A stretch of DNA of 23,470 nt from Blastocladiella britannica (Eukaryota; Blastocladiomycota; Blastocladiomycetes; Blastocladiales; Blastocladiaceae), in contig MU624793.1 in the NCBI GenBank assembly GCA_025349905.2, positions 1-23,470 of the forward strand, in the 5' to 3' direction. Made by a program: the position numbers and the translations under genes. Of the stretch, positions 19,553-23,470 are shown piece by piece. The notes under the pieces were generated by a model. It saw only the letters and a program-made list of their open reading frames with translations. It did no database searches and was not told where the DNA came from. The number at the start of each line of letters is the position of its first letter. Within the stretch, counting starts at the first letter, position 1.

Positions 19553-22224
19553 TCATGCCTGCGCCTGCCCTGCAAACGAGTGGCCGCTGTAAGCAGTGAC
19601 CTTGGGCCGCTCCCATACCAAGACGCGGCCCCGCTTTTCAGCGACCAGAGCTGCGTCCGGGGTAAACACGAGCGACCAGAGCGGGAGCGCGGAAATCGTT
19701 TCGCTCTATCCAAATATACGAGCATCAGTATCAGAAAGGAAGAAAAGTAAAAGAAGAAAGAAGACGAACCATGATCGGCTCCATGATCAGCGACTCGCAC
19801 GCTGCCAAAGCGGGATGCACCAGATGCTCGGGCTTCCCTGGCTGCGCTGCGGTGGGCCCGGCGACCGACCCTCCTGACATGGCGCGCGCGCGCATCGTGT
19901 CGGTAAACGACGCCGACCGCATGGTGCTGGCCGGGATCTTGCCCATGCGCGAGTGGCCCTTGACGGGAAAGTCCCAGAATCTGTTTACAAGATAAATGAG
20001 AGGACGCTAACACGTGTAAAACAAAAACAGATACATACAGGAGCTTCCCGTCCTGGCCAACTGAGCCAAATCGGTAATTGCGCGAATCGCACCGCCACAC
20101 GTCAAAGGCGATCTGCGACACCCACGACGTGTGCCCGCGGCACCGCGCAATGAGCCTGCGCTCCTTGAGGGAGTAGACCGAAATCAGATCATCTTGCCCG
20201 CCCGTCTGCCATTCAATTCATTTGAGTCTCTTGCTGCAAAAAAAATAATCAAAAAAAGGAACGAACCACAATGAGCTTGCCATCCGGGCTCCACGTCACG
20301 CAAAGGAGCCCACCGTAAAAGCTCTTGTAAGTGTCCATGATCCTGAAAAATCACAGCAAGTCAGCCTTTGATTTTGCAACAAAAAAGAAGTAAAAAAAAG
20401 GACAAACGAACCGCTCTTCAGCAAAGTGAACGACGCGCAGACTCCCGCCCAAAGACGCCAGAGCGACGTGCATCCCATCGGGCGAAAATGCCACGTCCGA
20501 CACGGACCTGCCTGTGCCGTACACAAACTGTCCGATCCGCCAGCAACTGACGGGATTGTGCTTGTGCGCCTTCCGCGGCTTGAACACCTCGAACCCTTCG
20601 GCCGCGCGCTGCTCCACAAGCTCGTCCACCACCAACGACGCATCGAGCGACTTTTCCTTGGACGGCGTCGTCTCTTTACCCGCGGTTGGTTCCATCTCGC
20701 GGTCCTCGCGGTCCTTGTCGAGCACCAGCACCACGCCGTCCGAGAAGGACGCTACAAACAGACACTCGGACCCGGGCACCCACGCCACTTGCGTCACGGC
20801 CTTGTTGTGCAGGGCATGGGTCTTGTTGAGCCGGTTGTACTTGTGGTGCACCGCATCGTACCACAAAATGTCGCCCGTGGAAAAACCGAGCAGAACGTCC
20901 AGGCGATCGGTGGCCAGCGTGTGACGGTTGATGGCCATGCACGTTGGAATGGCGCGGACAAGGTGCAGCCGTGAAATGATCGTCTGTGTAAGGGGGTTAC
21001 GTTATTGCTTTGTTCTGTTGCAAAATCAACAGCGACTATTGTATGTACCGTGCGATCGGCCTCGTCCATCCACAAAAAGGATCGACCAAGGGTCATGGTC
21101 AGCCAAGAGTGGACCGTCGGTGCTGGTGCTGCAGCGGTGACGTTCAGTGGCGCGTCGGCGATTGCTGCCAGCGAGCCTGAAGAGGCGCTGTGGTGCGTCG
21201 GCGCGGCCAACGACGACGAAGAAGCGGCGTGAACGTTGGACTTGGACGAGCTCCTGGAAAAGAACCCGCGCTTCTTCTCCTTGACAACGGTTGCTGCCTC
21301 GGGAGCGGCCGTAGCGGTGTCAGTGGCAGGCGCGGCAGTGCCGGTAACAGCTGACGACGACGACGAAGATGTGGTCGATGGTGCCGGGTGCGGAGGGGAG
21401 GGCGGAAAAGCGGCGGTGGAGGTAGTGGTGGTGGTGGCGGTTGAAGGGGGCGGCGTGGGGTTGAAGGTGCTGTCACCCAGGTTGTGTAGCACCAGCGGAA
21501 CCGACGCCTGTGTGCAGTCGCGGAGCACGACCGGCAAGTTGTCCAGGGCCTGCAGCCGCGCCACAAACGTCGACCCGGACTTGCCAATGATCGACTTGGC
21601 CTTGTTGCCCCGGCGCGAAACGGTGCCAAACAGGCCGCCGAGCCGCGAGGACTTTTCACCGCCACCTGGATTGGTTTGGTTACCATAGTCGCCGCCAGGG
21701 TGCGACGAGGATGGCACCAGCGGGCCGTTGACGTCGGCAAACCCGGCCGATCCGCGGCGAAGCGAGAGCATCACTGGGCTCATGGGCACGGTGGTGGAGA
21801 CGGTCGAAAAGTCGCCGCCACTGACGCCCACGGGCAGGCCATTCAAGTTCGAGTCGCTCGAGAACGACATGGCCGACCGGGACCGCGACAGAGATGCAAA
21901 GCCCCCCGGCGATAGGGGCACCTTCTCCGATACGCCCACGTTCGGGTGCACCAGCACCGCCAGCCGGACCGGCGTGTCGCGCTCGGCCGCGGTCCAGCCC
22001 ACGTACGCCTTGGGGTCCGGGTGGATCGTCGCCACTAGGCTGTACTGACCTTCAGGCGCCGAGATGGCCTGGGTGGGCGGCGGCGGGGCGGGCGTCAGCG
22101 ATTGGATGGCGGTCATGGCAGCGGCCTTGTTGGCAGCCAGCGCTTCGACTGACGATGGCGGCAGACGGTACGCAGGGTTGGCGCCCGAGGCCGCACTGGC
22201 GATTCCAGGTGGCAACCAGCTCAT
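19553..22224 (-). CDS. CreC/WDR20-like WD40 protein, deubiquitinase cofactor
   Basis: Exons: 21049-22224, 20412-20983, 20267-20342, 20039-20205, 19770-19980, 19553-19705; phases agree, giving 784 residues. WD40 repeats occupy about 390-784. Diagnostic segments are [75 protein letters not shown] and [14 protein letters not shown] followed by [16 protein letters not shown], as in Aspergillus CreC and human WDR20. The family activates ubiquitin-specific proteases (CreB; USP12/USP46), and in Aspergillus it acts in carbon catabolite repression. The first 390 residues are mostly low-complexity Ser/Thr/Pro/Ala, and a charged linker (residues about 475-530) interrupts the propeller, as is common in the family. 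The C-terminus ends with VLVWERP, a final blade. The partner protease is not in the window. Confidence 0.9.
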
Positions 22225-22309
22225 GATGTTTTATTTCTGGTTATTCAATACGGTCGAGTCCGGTCATCGCAAAGAGAAGAAAATTTAATTGCACAGCAAA
22301 ACACTCAAA

Positions 22310-23414
22310 TTACAGGGCCAGGACAGCGGCCATGGCGGCAACACCAACGGCCACCAGCGAGCCCGAGACGGCGGACGACGCGCCGTTACCGGTGCCCTTC
22401 GTGTCCGAGGCAGTGTACACCTTGGGGAGCGGGGGCGCGTACGTGGTGCCCGACTTGGCATCGGCCACAACAGCGTCGGTGTAGTTCGAGTACATGCCGT
22501 ACGCGAAGTCGGCCTGCTTGGTGTCGTACTTGTTGTCCGAGTAGTAGTCGGCCGGGGGCTGGGGCAGGTAGTACGTGTCCTTGGGGGCCACGTACGGGCA
22601 CGACGGCTTGTAGTACACGTCGCCGGCCGGGGTGCACGACGCCTGCGCGGCCGACGACGTGGTGGTCGAGGTGGCGGCGGTCGAGGTCGCGGTGATGGTG
22701 GTGGCGTCCGGCAGGGTCGACGTGACAGTGACCAGCGCGGTCGACACGGTGGTGGCGGTGATGGTGATGGTCTTGATCACGGTGGCGGTGCCGTCCACAG
22801 CGGCGCTGGTCGACGTGATGTAGGTCGGGAGCGTGCGGAGCTCGGTCTTGGTGATGGTGGTGACCTTGGGCGCCGCGGCGGTGGTGGTGGTGGCGGTGGT
22901 GGTCGTGGTGGTCTTGGTCGGCACCGGCTTGGCCGAGGTGGCGGGGCACTCGGGCACCTTGGGCCAGCCCTGGGCGGGCGCGTACTTGACGCAGATCTGC
23001 TCGCACGAGAACACGTCCGAGGCCTTGGAGTTGAGCGACTTGTAGGGCGCGTCGTCGTACTTTTGGTTCGGGTGCGCGTCCTGGTACAGCTGGTGCAGGT
23101 AGTCCACGTAGGCAATGTGCAGCGTGTAGGTGGGGTCGATCACGGCCTTGGCGTCCGACCAGCACTGGCCGGCCTTGCCGCCAATGTACGCCTTGGGGAT
23201 GGCATGCACCACGTTCTTGACGATGGCCAGGAAGTCGGCGTAGTTGTCGGTCTTGGCGATCAGGTACGACAGCTCGGCGGGCGACGGGAAGCGGGGCGCC
23301 TGGGCCTTGTCCTTGCTCGAGTAGGCGACCGAGTAGCCGTTGTCGGGGTTGAAGCCGCGGATGATGCACGAGCCGTCGCGCAGCTTGGGGGTCGAGTAGG
23401 GGCCGTCGGGAATG
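22310..23414 (-). CDS. Thr-rich, probably GPI-anchored secreted surface protein (5' end outside or unresolved)
   Basis: No family recognised. The visible terminal exon encodes 367 residues. Its 5' edge is an acceptor-like GATAG at 23415-23419, so the start and the expected signal peptide lie in an upstream exon beyond the window edge. The first about 170 residues are ordered-looking (PDGPYSTPKLRDGSCIIRGF, LSYLIAKTDNYADFLAIVK, a few Cys). Next is a Thr/Ala/Val mucin-like stalk (about 170-260, TTTTTTATTTT), then a Tyr/Pro-rich Cys-containing segment (YYKPSCPYVAPKDTYYLPQ). It ends in a small-residue site (GTGNGASSAVSGS) plus a short hydrophobic tail (LVAVGVAAMAAVLAL), the pattern of a GPI-attachment signal. 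Codons end almost only in C or G, suggesting strong expression. An ATG at 23212 exists but coding-like sequence clearly continues upstream. Confidence 0.75.
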
Positions 23415-23470
23415 CTATCTCATTTGAATGGGTGGCGTTTTGTTAGTGACGGTTCGCTGCATTACTGAGA

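Noticed and set aside
23210..23212. ATG at 23212 as the start of the surface protein
   Set aside because: Strongly biased coding sequence continues upstream in frame to an acceptor-like site near 23415, and a start here would lack a signal peptide.
22289..23446. Long plus-strand open frame rich in Arg, Gly and Val
   Set aside because: It is the antisense shadow of the G/C-ending codons of the Thr-rich surface protein; its composition has no protein-like pattern.

Overview
This is a gene-dense stretch of a nuclear eukaryotic genome, about 23.5 kb, with nine recognisable intron-containing protein genes and a tenth that is probable. Coding sequence is rich in G+C, with codons ending mostly in G or C. 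Introns are short (55-140 nt where both ends are visible) and carry A/T-rich tracts. The calcineurin A subunit and the CreC-type WD40 protein look strongly fungal. FANCI and imidazolonepropionase are missing from many well-studied ascomycetes, so an early-diverging fungus (for example a zoosporic, Blastocladiomycota-like lineage) is the best inference. That placement rests on gene content alone. No rRNA, tRNA, mobile element, CRISPR array or prokaryotic operon structure was seen. All exon boundaries are hand-built from GT..AG signals, reading phase and family conservation.

Layout, left to right. The 5' part of a eukaryotic-type pantothenate kinase runs on the minus strand (1-850). A 1-kb stretch (854-1870) cannot be resolved into a gene. 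SMC5 (minus, 1871-5856) and FANCI (plus, 5983-11018) start back to back across a 126-bp gap. FANCI converges on an omega-like glutathione transferase (minus, 11066-11864) with only 47 bp between the stops. Next come calcineurin A (minus, 12139-14409) and imidazolonepropionase (minus, 14793-16245). The latter is divergent from the GPI-anchor enzyme PIG-A (plus, 16370-17927). A ZZ-finger/AT-hook protein (plus, 17970-19465) converges on a CreC/WDR20-like WD40 protein (minus, 19553-22224). A Thr-rich, probably GPI-anchored surface protein (minus, 22310 to beyond about 23414) is cut by the window end.

Most neighbours are functionally unrelated housekeeping genes. The exception is the divergent SMC5-FANCI pair: both act in repair of replication-blocking DNA damage, and the shared gap contains an E2F/SBF-like inverted repeat. 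PIG-A makes the first GPI intermediate, and the last gene encodes a likely GPI-anchored client, but they are not adjacent. No clear novel multi-gene system was found. The most interesting items are the SMC5-FANCI promoter, the FANCI modification sites, the ZZ/AT-hook protein, the unusual 5' splice-site consensus and the unrecognised surface protein.
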